Of a stretch of 43,085 bases of DNA, positions 1-7,508 are shown piece after piece. The stretch lies in contig DYEY01000009.1 in assembly GCA_020725465.1 (NCBI GenBank), forward strand, positions 1-43,085. The letters are read 5' to 3'. A model generated the notes under the pieces. It had not been told where the DNA came from, searched no databases, and saw only the letters and a program-made list of their open reading frames with translations. The translations under genes were made by a program, and so were the position numbers. Source of the DNA: Dethiobacter sp. GTDB lineage: Bacteria; Bacillota; Dethiobacteria; Dethiobacterales; Dethiobacteraceae. Positions within the stretch are counted from its first letter, which is position 1, and each line of letters opens with the position of its first letter.

Positions 1-72
1 CCCTGCCCTGTGGAGCTCGGACTTTCCTCGAGGGCCGTAAAGCCCCCGCGGCTACCCGGCCTGCTTTGTATT
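1..72 (-). ncRNA. rnpB: RNase P RNA, 5' portion (partial)
   Basis: On the minus strand, bases 30 to 8 read GAGGAAAGTCCGAGCTCC followed by ACAGGGCAGGG. This is the conserved 5' core (P4/CR-I region) of bacterial A-type RNase P RNA. The stretch before it (GGCCGGGTAGCCGCGGGGGC) would form the start of the P1-P3 helices. The rest of the gene lies outside the window. The 5' end is estimated from the promoter at 83-110 and may be off by about 10 bases. An A-type RNA in a Firmicute argues against Bacillales (B-type) and for the Clostridia/Peptococcaceae side. Confidence 0.9.
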
Positions 73-82
73 GTTATCCCGG

Positions 83-110
83 GATATATATTTTAACACG
101 GATTTGTCGA
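83..110 (-). promoter_or_regulatory. Candidate sigma-A promoter of rnpB
   Basis: On the minus strand a TCGACA (-35, bases 105-110) and a TATATC (-10, bases 83-88) are 16 bases apart. Initiation would fall near base 76, just upstream of the RNase P RNA 5' core. Assigned by eye. Confidence 0.45.
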
Positions 111-187
111 AAAGTCAAAAGAGCTGGTGGTAAAATTTATCTTATGGTATACTATATTTTAAAGTATTACTGAAGCAGGGGGTTATT

Positions 188-442
188 ATGAAGAAAGTTA
201 CTTCGGTCACCCGTAAAGGCCAGGTGACTATTCCGCTGGTTGTCAGAGAGAGGTTAGGTATTGCTTACGGTGATAAGGTGGAGTTCTCCTTCAACGAAGA
301 GGGGGAGGTATTGATAAAGCCTGTTAAGACGGATATAGACAGGTTATATGGTATTTTATGCGGGAAGAGCAGCGCTGACCCTGAGGAACAAAGGAAGCAT
401 GCCCGGGAATGGGTCGCCGGCCGGCCGGGCAGGGGCAAGTGA
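188..442 (+). CDS. vapB: AbrB/MazE-type antitoxin (VapB)
   Basis: 84-residue protein. Residues 3-47 form a SpoVT/AbrB swapped-hairpin DNA-binding domain (VTRKGQVTIPLVVRERLGI). The remaining short tail is the expected toxin-binding segment. The start has a GGGGG Shine-Dalgarno site. The stop codon shares one base with the start of the PIN-domain gene (TGATG), typical of co-translated toxin-antitoxin pairs. By family knowledge the antitoxin neutralises VapC and represses its own promoter. Imperfect inverted half-sites (GTATACT at 147-153, AGTATTAC at 163-170) surround the likely -10 region (TATACT, 148-153) and could be its operator; that is inference. Confidence 0.88.
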   Translation: MKKVTSVTRKGQVTIPLVVRERLGIAYGDKVEFSFNEEGEVLIKPVKTDIDRLYGILCGKSSADPEEQRKHAREWVAGRPGRGK

Positions 443-846
443 TGTACCTGGTTGATACCAATGTTTTTATCCGCTTTTTCATGAAGGATGATGAAAAGAA
501 GGCAAACCGTTGTTATGAGTTATTAAAAAAGGCGGCAACGGGAGAAATCACCCTGTTTGTTTCTGAATTAACAGTTGCGGAGCTGGTATGGGTATTACAA
601 TCTCCCGCCAATTATGGTTTAAAACCGCCTGAAATCAGGGAAATAATACTGCCGCTTTTGACTATGAAAGGGTTGCATTTGCCAAACAAAACTATCTACC
701 CTGAGGTGCTGGAGTTGTTTGCCGAGAGCGGGGTGGATTTTATTGACGCCTACCATGCTGTACTTATGAAAAAAAACAAGATGGATATAATCTACAGCTA
801 CGACACCGACTTTGATCGTTTGCCCGTCGGACGTCAGGAACCCTGA
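442..846 (+). CDS. vapC: PIN-domain toxin ribonuclease (VapC)
   Basis: 134-residue PIN domain. The acidic residues expected for metal-dependent RNA cleavage are visible: D5 in VDTNVF, E47 in TVAELVW, D102 in DFIDAYH and D121/D123 in YDTDFDRL. The start at 442 is preferred over an in-frame ATG at 409 because it overlaps the antitoxin stop (TGATG), follows an AGGGGC site and begins exactly at the PIN first strand. VapC toxins usually cleave tRNA or rRNA. The last 13 bases overlap the end of the convergent zinc-ribbon gene. Confidence 0.9.
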   Translation: MYLVDTNVFIRFFMKDDEKKANRCYELLKKAATGEITLFVSELTVAELVWVLQSPANYGLKPPEIREIILPLLTMKGLHLPNKTIYPEVLELFAESGVDFIDAYHAVLMKKNKMDIIYSYDTDFDRLPVGRQEP

Positions 847-1550
847 GGCACCAGCAGACGGCCGCAGTTTTCGCAATGCACCAGGGCGGATGGGTTGCAG
901 AGGCGGTTTCTCAGGTTGGAGGAGATTGAAACACGGCAGCCGCTGCAGTTTTCACCTTCCAGGCGGGCAACCGGGCGGCCGTGAAAGCGCGTCCGCATGG
1001 CATCATACTCCGCCAGCAGGGACGGGCTGACGCGGCTGCGCAGCCCGTCTATCTCTGCCTGAAGTTCTGCTATCCTGTCTTTATAGTTTTTTATTTCCCT
1101 GTTTCCTTGCCGCTGCATATCGCTCAGGCGGTGAGAGTTAATTTCCAAATTTCCCCTGGCTTCAGCCAGTGTTTTTTCCAGTTCCTCCACCGCTTCCATG
1201 GCCAGTAAAAGGTCTTCTTCTGTTTTGCTTTTTTCCCGCAGAAGAGCCTTATTTTTGTTTTCCATCTGCTCCAGTTCCTTGGCGCTCTTGACAGTGCCGC
1301 TGTAGAGCCTGGCCTGCACAGCCTTGCTTTCCTGGTGGATCCTCTCCACTTCCATCTCCAGGCGCCGGCTGCGTTTGCGCTGTTCCGCCAGCTTGCTTTC
1401 AGCCCGGGAAACCGCTTCCCTGTTGTCTGCTACCTCATTTTGCAGTTTTTTAAACTGCCCGTAAACCGGCAGGCCTTTCAGCTCCCTGCGTACGCTGTCA
1501 ATGTTCAGCTCCAGCTGTTGCAGGCGGTAAAGATCCGCTATCTCTCCCAA
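834..1550 (-). CDS. Coiled-coil protein with C-terminal C4 zinc ribbon
   Basis: About 238 residues. A long heptad-rich coiled coil fills roughly residues 10-175. The C-terminus is a zinc ribbon with CSGC and CENC knuckles (C4-type zf-RING_7/CT398-like family). Proteins of this family are common next to nif3/trmK in Firmicutes; a role in nucleic-acid binding is assumed but not established. A GAGGAG site 8 bases upstream favours the TTG start at 1550; a GTG three codons earlier (1559) lies directly against that site and is less likely. Its 3' end overlaps vapC by 13 bases, tail to tail. Confidence 0.85.
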   Translation of the reverse strand: MGEIADLYRLQQLELNIDSVRRELKGLPVYGQFKKLQNEVADNREAVSRAESKLAEQRKRSRRLEMEVERIHQESKAVQARLYSGTVKSAKELEQMENKNKALLREKSKTEEDLLLAMEAVEELEKTLAEARGNLEINSHRLSDMQRQGNREIKNYKDRIAELQAEIDGLRSRVSPSLLAEYDAMRTRFHGRPVARLEGENCSGCRVSISSNLRNRLCNPSALVHCENCGRLLVPQGS

Positions 1551-1576
1551 AATAATCACTCCTCAGGTCAGAGTAA

Positions 1577-1600
1577 AAAAGGACAGGCATAATTGCCTAT
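1577..1600 (-). terminator. Intrinsic terminator after the nif3 gene
   Basis: On the minus strand GGATAGGCA - loop - TGCCTGTCC (one G-U pair) is followed by TTTTTT. It begins at the stop codon of the NIF3-family gene and ends about 25 bases before the zinc-ribbon gene. Confidence 0.8.
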
Positions 1601-2721
1601 CCTGAAAAAGTGCGCCAGGGGGAGGTAGGTACGGTGGAGGCGGCAACTTCAGCCTCATAGCCTCCCTCGCTTATTTTTGCCCTCAGGTAATCGCAAAGTA
1701 CAGGTACAATTATTCTTTCCGTAGCGTCGTGGCCGGCGTCGATCACGGCCAGGCCGGCGGCAGCCGCTTCACGGGCTTCATGGTATTTCAGGTCACCTGT
1801 AACCAGGACGTCGGCACCGGCATAATGGGCGGATTTGATCAGGTCGGCACCGGCACCGCCGCAGACCGCGACTTTTTTAATTTTTAAATCACTGTCACCG
1901 GTGACCCGGAGGGTAGAAACGTCCAGTTTCTCCATAACCACGCGGCAGAAATCCGATAGGGTCAGGGAGCTGCTCAGGCGTCCAACCCGTCCAATCCCGC
2001 AAGGTCTCCCCTCGTTTTGCAGCCTGTAAATATCATAGGCTGCTTCTTCGTAGGGGTGGGCCCTCAGCATGGCCGCAACCACCCGGTTGCGCAACTGCGA
2101 CGGGTAGATGGTTTCAAGGCGTAGCTCCGGCACTTTTTCCAGCTTCCCCTGCTCACCTATAAAAGGGTTGGTGCCATCGTGGGCCAGGAAAGTGCCGGTT
2201 CCCGGCGCCTGGAAGGAACAATGACTGTAGTTGCCTATCCAGCCAGCGCCGGCGGCCGCCATGGCCCGGCGCACGTTATCCTCATGCCCGCAAGGAACAA
2301 AAACAACAATCTTTTCATAGGTTTCACGGGCAGTCACATTTATCACTTCGGTTTCCCGCAAGCCGAGCAGCTCCGCCAGGCGGTCATTTACTCCCCCGGT
2401 GGCGGCGTCCAGGTTGGTATGGGCCGTATAAACAGCAAGGCCCGCCGCCAGTGCCCTGCACAGAAGCCTGCCCTGCGGCAGGTCGGTGCGCAGCGAATTA
2501 AGTGGCCTGAAAATCAGCGGGTGGTGGGAAATTATCAGCCCGGCGCCAAGGGATAAGGCCTCGTCTATCACTGCATCATCCACATCCAGGGCGACGAGGA
2601 TCTTCTCAACCGTAGCGTCAAAAGAGCCAAGCTGCAATCCGGTATTATCCCAGTCCTGAGCCAGGCGGCGCGGAGCCAGGGCTTCAATATAACTAATCAG
2701 GGTCCCTATGGGCAACGGCAA
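1597..2721 (-). CDS. NIF3-family dinuclear metal-centre protein (YqfO type)
   Basis: 374 residues, the long form with a PII/CutA-like insertion (about residues 135-235) between two NIF3 lobes. Metal ligands are visible: H66/H67 in ISHHPLIF, H101 and D105 in AHTNLD, and a C-terminal DAGHDATE. Some annotations call the family GTP cyclohydrolase 1 type 2, which is weakly supported; the safe call is a hexameric metal-binding hydrolase-like protein. The start is TTG at 2721, preceded by GAGGAGGTG with a 7-base spacer, inside the end of trmK (29-base overlap). The trmK-yqfO order matches the Bacillus yqfN-yqfO pair. Confidence 0.92.
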   Translation of the reverse strand: MPLPIGTLISYIEALAPRRLAQDWDNTGLQLGSFDATVEKILVALDVDDAVIDEALSLGAGLIISHHPLIFRPLNSLRTDLPQGRLLCRALAAGLAVYTAHTNLDAATGGVNDRLAELLGLRETEVINVTARETYEKIVVFVPCGHEDNVRRAMAAAGAGWIGNYSHCSFQAPGTGTFLAHDGTNPFIGEQGKLEKVPELRLETIYPSQLRNRVVAAMLRAHPYEEAAYDIYRLQNEGRPCGIGRVGRLSSSLTLSDFCRVVMEKLDVSTLRVTGDSDLKIKKVAVCGGAGADLIKSAHYAGADVLVTGDLKYHEAREAAAAGLAVIDAGHDATERIIVPVLCDYLRAKISEGGYEAEVAASTVPTSPWRTFSG

Positions 2722-3406
2722 AACTCAGCACCTCCTCCAGGCTGGACAGTTCTGTTTCCACTTCCTGTATCCGGGCAGACACGTCACCGCGCCTGGCCCT
2801 CTGCAGGCTGCTTTTGACTATACGGAGCTTGCGTATCTTTTCCCGGAGCAGCGCTGTGAAAAGCGGCGGTCTCTTTTCCAAAAGCCGCGGTCCCAGGGAC
2901 AAGCGAAAGGGGTCGGTCTCGCTTTCCCGGCCCGGCGCGGCCTGTATTATCTCGTAGAGGCGGCGGCCTTCCAGCACCAGCGACTCCTTTTCCAGCATAT
3001 ATCCGTTGCCGGCCAGAAACAGGCGCAAATACCCGGACTCGTTCATGGGCTGCAGTATCAGGCGGCGGATACCGGTAAGCCTGTCCTCCCCTTCTCTTAA
3101 AATGCCGGCGATGGTGCGCCCCCCCAGGCCGGCGATAACTACTGTATCCACGCCGTCCTCGGGGGTCAGGACCCGGAGGCCGTCGCCCAGCCGGAGGTCT
3201 ATTTTTTTCAGGCAATTGAAAGCGGCGGCGGTCTCCCGGGCCGCTTCCAGGGGAGACCGGTTCAGGTCGGAGGCAATTACCCGCTGGCTTACCTGTTCCT
3301 GGACCAGGTAAACGGGCAGGTAAGCGTGGTCTGTCCCGATATCCGCCACGGTGCTGCCGGGGGGGATAAGTTCAGCTATTGCCGCCAGGCGAGGGGTGAG
3401 TTTCAT
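2693..3406 (-). CDS. trmK: tRNA (adenine-22-N1)-methyltransferase TrmK
   Basis: 237 residues. A class I SAM-dependent methyltransferase with motif I VADIGTDHAYLP (residues 20-31), an IAGLGGRTI segment and the family motif LQPMNESGYLR, followed by a C-terminal helical segment. By homology to YqfN/TrmK it makes m1A22 in tRNA. The start ATG is preceded by GGAGGTG with a good spacer. It overlaps the nif3 gene and is the first gene of that pair. Confidence 0.93.
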   Translation of the reverse strand: MKLTPRLAAIAELIPPGSTVADIGTDHAYLPVYLVQEQVSQRVIASDLNRSPLEAARETAAAFNCLKKIDLRLGDGLRVLTPEDGVDTVVIAGLGGRTIAGILREGEDRLTGIRRLILQPMNESGYLRLFLAGNGYMLEKESLVLEGRRLYEIIQAAPGRESETDPFRLSLGPRLLEKRPPLFTALLREKIRKLRIVKSSLQRARRGDVSARIQEVETELSSLEEVLSFAVAHRDPD

Positions 3407-3479
3407 TTACAGCACCTCCGCCAGTATGATTTACCTTTTCCATAAAAAATATAAAATTCCTGCCTGACGCACAAGAACA

Positions 3480-3513
3480 AAGCCCGTCCCCGGCCAAACC
3501 CGGGGACGGGCTT
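3480..3513 (-). terminator. Strong terminator hairpin after the thiolase/DUF35 operon
   Basis: A perfect 14-bp stem (AAGCCCGTCCCCGG, 3480-3493, with its complement at 3500-3513) and a 6-base loop. It lies directly downstream of the last DUF35 gene and upstream of trmK. Confidence 0.85.
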
Positions 3514-3518
3514 ATTGG

Positions 3519-3995
3519 TTATACCGGCCTGAAGTGGCTGATGTCCAGTATGCTTCCGGTCCTTTCCGCCTCCGGCCGGAAGACGGCCTGAACCTTCATG
3601 CCGATGGTTACCTCACCGGCGTTGCATCCAAGCAGCCGGTGAACAAGAATCCCGTCCGCCACCCTGACAGCGGCTATGATAGCGGGTTCGGGCTTGGCGC
3701 TGCCGTCTCTGTTTACGTAAGCCACGGTATAGGAGAAAACCGTGCCTTCGCTGCCAACGTCCAGCCAATCATCCAGCCGGGCAAAACAACGCTCGCAGAA
3801 CATCCTGGCGGGAACGAAGGTAACCTGGCAGCTATGGCACCTGGTGCCTGTAATGCGGGCATTGTCTTTGAGCTCCCCGAAAAACCTCTGTCCGGCCACA
3901 CCGGTTGTATACCTGTTGCTGACCGGGAAAGTGTTTTCTTCCGGGTACCAGTAACGGTTCTCGGTGTTTTTGGTGCTCCTTTCCAAGAAAGCCAT
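3519..3995 (-). CDS. DUF35 Zn-ribbon/OB-fold acyl-CoA-binding protein (second copy)
   Basis: 158 residues. Rubredoxin-like zinc ribbon with C53/C56 (CHSC) and C67/C70 (CERC), then an OB-fold (YTVAYVNRDG... ILVHRLLGC...). Family members act as obligate partners of thiolase-fold enzymes: ChsH2 DUF35 with the Ltp2 aldolase, BbsA with BbsB, and the archaeal HMG-CoA channel protein. It is last of four co-directional genes, four bases after the other DUF35 gene, so it very likely serves one of the two upstream thiolase-fold proteins. The substrate is unknown. Confidence 0.9.
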   Translation of the reverse strand: MAFLERSTKNTENRYWYPEENTFPVSNRYTTGVAGQRFFGELKDNARITGTRCHSCQVTFVPARMFCERCFARLDDWLDVGSEGTVFSYTVAYVNRDGSAKPEPAIIAAVRVADGILVHRLLGCNAGEVTIGMKVQAVFRPEAERTGSILDISHFRPV

Positions 3996-3999
3996 GGGC

Positions 4000-4524
4000 T
4001 TATACCTCCTGGTAGGGTTTAAAATACTTGATATCGGTAATGGCTCCCGTCCGTTCCTCCGCAGGTTTCCAGACAGCCTTTACCCTCATGCCAATTTTAA
4101 TGTCCTTCGGGTCTACTTCTCCCAGCCTATGCATGATACCCATCCCTTTGGATGCGCCGTCAATTTCAATCACGGCGGGAAGATGCGGCGTTTCGCCGGG
4201 CTTGATCCGGCTGGCATCCCAGTTGACATAACAGATAGAAAAAGTGTTTACAACCCCGGTATCCTGTACAAAGACCCAGTCGTCGGATGGACGGAAACAC
4301 AGCTCACAGAACATCCTGGGAGGAACCATGATACGGCGGCATTCATTACAAGACTTGGCAATGATTCTGCCGTTTTTAAGTTCTCTCAGGTATCTTTCGA
4401 TCGCCACTCCCATGTCCCAGGCATACCTGCAGTTGAGGCTGTCTTCCGCGAAAAAAACCTTGCCCTGCTGGATATCATCCTCAGATAAGCCAATTCCACC
4501 CTGTATATACTGCCTGTTTGACAT
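4000..4524 (-). CDS. DUF35 Zn-ribbon/OB-fold acyl-CoA-binding protein (first copy)
   Basis: 174 residues. Zinc ribbon C59/C62 (CNEC) and C73/C76 (CELC) followed by an OB-fold (FSICYVNWD... MGIMHRLGEV...). It has an N-terminal helical arm of about 45 residues. An AAAGGAGGGG site precedes the ATG. It starts 28 bases after the thiolase-fold gene at 4553-5710. The zinc-finger/OB architecture with the neighbouring thiolases indicates a heteromeric acyl-CoA enzyme. The two DUF35 copies are clearly diverged from each other, which argues for one partner per thiolase rather than a recent duplication. Confidence 0.9.
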   Translation of the reverse strand: MSNRQYIQGGIGLSEDDIQQGKVFFAEDSLNCRYAWDMGVAIERYLRELKNGRIIAKSCNECRRIMVPPRMFCELCFRPSDDWVFVQDTGVVNTFSICYVNWDASRIKPGETPHLPAVIEIDGASKGMGIMHRLGEVDPKDIKIGMRVKAVWKPAEERTGAITDIKYFKPYQEV

Positions 4525-4552
4525 GCATTACCCCTCCTTTGCGGTTTGTAAC

Positions 4553-5710
4553 CTACGACCCCATTACCACTACCGAACTAACCTGCATCAGATCTCCCCA
4601 AGCCTGGGCCACTCCCAGCTTCGGGTTGCCGGGAACCTGCCTTTCCCCCGCTTCCCCGCGCAGCTGCCAGAAGAGCTCACAGATTTTCATCATGCCGGCA
4701 GCGGCTATGGGGTTACCCACTCCCAGCAATCCACCTGACGGGCACATGGGCAGGTTGCCGTCCATGTCAAAATAACCGTCACGCAGGAGCTGCACCGTTT
4801 TGCCCCTGGGCGAAAGCAGAAGCCCTTCCATGTGGTGGAGCGCCTTGTAGCCGAAGGGGTCGTATGGCTCGGCAATGTTTATTTGCTTGTGCGGTTCGCG
4901 GATACCGGCCATTTTATAGGCCATCCTGGCCGCGTGTTCGGTGTACCTGGGGTAATAAAGGTCCCTGGTGCCCCAGTAAGCGGTATCAAGACTCCAGCCT
5001 ACCCCTTCCACCCAGACCGGCTTATCCGTCAGCCTCTTGGCGACTTTTTCGGAAGCCAGGACAACGGCGGCAGCGCCGTCGGAAACCGGGCTGACGTCAA
5101 GGCGGTTTACCGGGTATGCCATAACTTCGGAATTAAGGATATCTTCCAGGGTGACAGGATCTTTGAACTGGGAGGCCGGGTGTTTCAGCCCCTGGTTTTT
5201 GTTCTTGACCGCCACCAGGGCCATGTCCTCCTTGGTGTAGCCATAGCGCTGCATGTAACGGTTCTTTTCCAGAGCGAATATCCATAGCAGGTTGGGCTGG
5301 AGCGCCCTCTCGGTGGTATGGTCGAAAATAGTCAGGAAGAATCCCTGGGCGTGAGGCATGGCGTTGGACATCTTTTCCTCACAGACCACCAGGCAGGTAT
5401 CAAACATTCCGGAAGCCACATGGTACCAGCCGTGGATAATGGCGTGCACACCGGTGGCGCCCCCCACAAAAACCCTCATGGTGGGCTTATTCCAGCCGCC
5501 ACAACCATCCGCCAGGTACTCACCTTTTTGGTGCACACCGTCAAAAGCATCGGGAGCACTGCCGTGGGCGACGCATTCAATGTCTTCCAGCCTGAGGCCA
5601 CAGCTGTCAAGGGCCGCTTTGGTGGCCTCAAAAGACAGTTCTTTCGGTGTTTCCAGCGCCCTTCTTACAAACTTGGTCATCCCGGCGCCTATAACAGCGA
5701 CTTTTCTCAT
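4553..5710 (-). CDS. Thiolase-fold enzyme lacking the thiolase catalytic residues (aldolase-like?)
   Basis: 385 residues of SCP2/ACAT-type thiolase fold. Hand alignment puts G84 (VGGATG) where the nucleophilic Cys normally sits, Y283 (EPYDPF) at the first catalytic His, and N333 (GNP instead of GHP) at the second. A classical thiolase cannot work with this set. The steroid side-chain aldolase Ltp2 (partner ChsH2, a DUF35 protein) is a known thiolase-fold enzyme with a remodelled site that uses tyrosines, so a retro-aldol or other C-C lyase activity on a CoA ester is the best guess. It is second in the operon, between the other thiolase-fold gene and the DUF35 genes. Substrate unknown. Confidence 0.85.
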   Translation of the reverse strand: MRKVAVIGAGMTKFVRRALETPKELSFEATKAALDSCGLRLEDIECVAHGSAPDAFDGVHQKGEYLADGCGGWNKPTMRVFVGGATGVHAIIHGWYHVASGMFDTCLVVCEEKMSNAMPHAQGFFLTIFDHTTERALQPNLLWIFALEKNRYMQRYGYTKEDMALVAVKNKNQGLKHPASQFKDPVTLEDILNSEVMAYPVNRLDVSPVSDGAAAVVLASEKVAKRLTDKPVWVEGVGWSLDTAYWGTRDLYYPRYTEHAARMAYKMAGIREPHKQINIAEPYDPFGYKALHHMEGLLLSPRGKTVQLLRDGYFDMDGNLPMCPSGGLLGVGNPIAAAGMMKICELFWQLRGEAGERQVPGNPKLGVAQAWGDLMQVSSVVVMGS

Positions 5711-5729
5711 ATTATATCCACCTCCCCCG

Positions 5730-6890
5730 TTATTCCAGGTTGCTTAGGATGACAGCCACACCTGTTGCTGTGGGAATTCCTCTCCAGGCAAAAGCCAGGC
5801 CGGTTTTGACGCCGTCAAGCTGCCTTCTGCCCGCTTCCCCGCGTAGCTGCCAGACCACTTCCGCCAGCTTGTACAACCCGTTGGCCTCATGAAGATAACC
5901 AACGCCCAGACTGCCGCCGGACATATTGACCGGAAATCCGCCCTGGCGCGAGAATTCTCCCTGGCAAAGAAGCTTGCCCGCCTCACCCCTGGCGCAGATG
6001 TTGAGCGCTTCCAGGTGCTGCAGCTGCTTGTACGAGAAAGTGTCGTCAATTTCGGCAAAGCAGATTTCGTGGCGCGGAGAGGTTATGCCAGCCATTTTGT
6101 AGGCCTGCCGGGCAGCCAGCCGGGCGTAGACAGCGTCACCCCAGCCATCCTGCCGCGAATCAAGATTGGGTGTGTCCGTAGCCCAGCCAATGCCCTTTAT
6201 CCAGACCGGCTTTTTGGCAAGCTCCCGGGCCTTTCTTTCCGAAGCCAGGAGGACGACCACGGCACCGTCGGCGTGATGGGCAATGTCCTGGTACTTCAGT
6301 GGTGAGAACAACTGCGGTGAAGCCAGCACCTGCTCAATATCAGTCTTGGCTCCGTAGACGGCCAGGGGGTTAAACAGAGCGTTATACTTGTTTTCAGCCA
6401 CCACCTGCGCGCAGTGGGCCTCGCTGGTTCCCGTTTCATACAGGTAGCGCTGCATCTCTAACCCGGCTATAAAATACGGGTTCTCCCCCAGCGGCCGTAC
6501 CGTGACCGGGTCGCAGGCGTAAGAAACAACATTTTCATAGTGCTGGACGTTGGATGCCTTGGAAAAGGACGACGCCACCACCAAATCCATTTGGCCGGTC
6601 TGGATATGCATCATGGCCGAGGCCAGGCCCTGCAGGCTATCACCGGTAATGCTCTGAACCGGTTTAAGCACTGCGCCCAGCTGGTCGGGCACATACTCAT
6701 CGGCGATACTGATACCTTCCATAAAGTCCTCGGAAGAGGCGACAAAGGCGTCTATGTCCTGGGGGTGTATGCCGCCGGCATCTTCATAGCACTTCACTGC
6801 GGCTTCAAATATCATCTCCCGGTAGGACACATCCCGGGAAGTGGAGCCCAGGCGTGAACAGCCCACACCCACTATAGCCACTCTGTTCAT
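5730..6890 (-). CDS. Thiolase-fold enzyme lacking the thiolase catalytic residues (second type)
   Basis: 386 residues. Same SCP2-like fold as its neighbour but only distantly similar to it. The Cys position falls in SITGDSLQG (Thr/Gly/Asp, no Cys), the first His position reads EIDDTF (Asp), and the GHP loop reads GVGYLHEANG (Tyr). The ATG at 6890 follows GGAGG with a 7-base spacer; ATGs further upstream lie on or before that site. It is the first gene of the operon and sits behind the promoter at 6911-6939. With its partner it may form a heteromeric thiolase-fold complex with one or both DUF35 proteins; this is inference. Confidence 0.85.
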   Translation of the reverse strand: MNRVAIVGVGCSRLGSTSRDVSYREMIFEAAVKCYEDAGGIHPQDIDAFVASSEDFMEGISIADEYVPDQLGAVLKPVQSITGDSLQGLASAMMHIQTGQMDLVVASSFSKASNVQHYENVVSYACDPVTVRPLGENPYFIAGLEMQRYLYETGTSEAHCAQVVAENKYNALFNPLAVYGAKTDIEQVLASPQLFSPLKYQDIAHHADGAVVVLLASERKARELAKKPVWIKGIGWATDTPNLDSRQDGWGDAVYARLAARQAYKMAGITSPRHEICFAEIDDTFSYKQLQHLEALNICARGEAGKLLCQGEFSRQGGFPVNMSGGSLGVGYLHEANGLYKLAEVVWQLRGEAGRRQLDGVKTGLAFAWRGIPTATGVAVILSNLE

Positions 6891-6910
6891 TTGCATTCCT
6901 CCTTGTAAAG

Positions 6911-6939
6911 GATTAAACACCTGTCAATGCTTCAGTCAA
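6911..6939 (-). promoter_or_regulatory. Candidate sigma-A promoter of the thiolase/DUF35 operon
   Basis: On the minus strand TTGACT (6934-6939) and TTAATC (6911-6916) are exactly 17 bases apart, about 20 bases upstream of the first gene's Shine-Dalgarno site. The spacer overlaps a short inverted repeat (ACCTGT ... ACAGGT). Confidence 0.55.
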
Positions 6940-7413
6940 CAGGTTTCTTCCCTAACCCATGGCAACACCTCCGGAATTTATTTGCCGGATTCCCTGAATG
7001 TTATTTTTGACAAACAGCAGCAACCCATCTTTCTCCCAACCCTAAGGTGAGTACTTTTAACCCACAGTTTAAATTAATATGCAATTTATATGCCATAGTT
7101 TACAGGAAACTGGCACCTTATTCCTGCCTGTTTTTTCAGCTTAAAACAGAACCTAAGCACTGCATAAATTTGTAATTGATTCACTTTTACATCATTTCAG
7201 TCTTTTATTGCATCTTACCCTGTTTTTTTTATGCAGTGTTACATCGCTCCCATGCCAGTCGCCTTGTATATCCTGCCTTTAAAGCAGTTGAATTCCGTGC
7301 TCCGAAACAATAATTTTTTCTGTCTGGCCGTATCCCTGAAATGGCAGCGGTCCGGCCCGGTTGGCAATCTCCGCAGCACCCACCCAGAACCTGCATAATA
7401 TTTTTCCGGGATA
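6940..7413. other. AT-rich gene-free region with inverted repeats
   Basis: No convincing gene is seen between the thiolase operon promoter and the pyrB promoter. The region holds a hairpin (GCC-AT-AGTTT/AAACT-GGC, 7092-7114) and an 11-bp perfect inverted repeat, CACTGCATAAA at 7158-7168 and TTTATGCAGTG at 7228-7238, enclosing 59 bp. No ribosome-binding site followed by a coding-like reading frame was found. Confidence 0.6.
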
Positions 7414-7442
7414 TTGTATGAAAAAGACGCTTCATATATAAT
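7414..7442 (+). promoter_or_regulatory. Sigma-A promoter of pyrB
   Basis: TTGTAT (7414-7419), a 17-base spacer and a perfect TATAAT (7437-7442) followed by a T-run. It lies 66 bases upstream of the pyrB start. Confidence 0.65.
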
Positions 7443-7508
7443 TTTTTTAAGCAGAAGCACCTTTGCCCCTATGCTGTGACCAGACTTTTCCGACAGGAGT
7501 GCTTGTAA

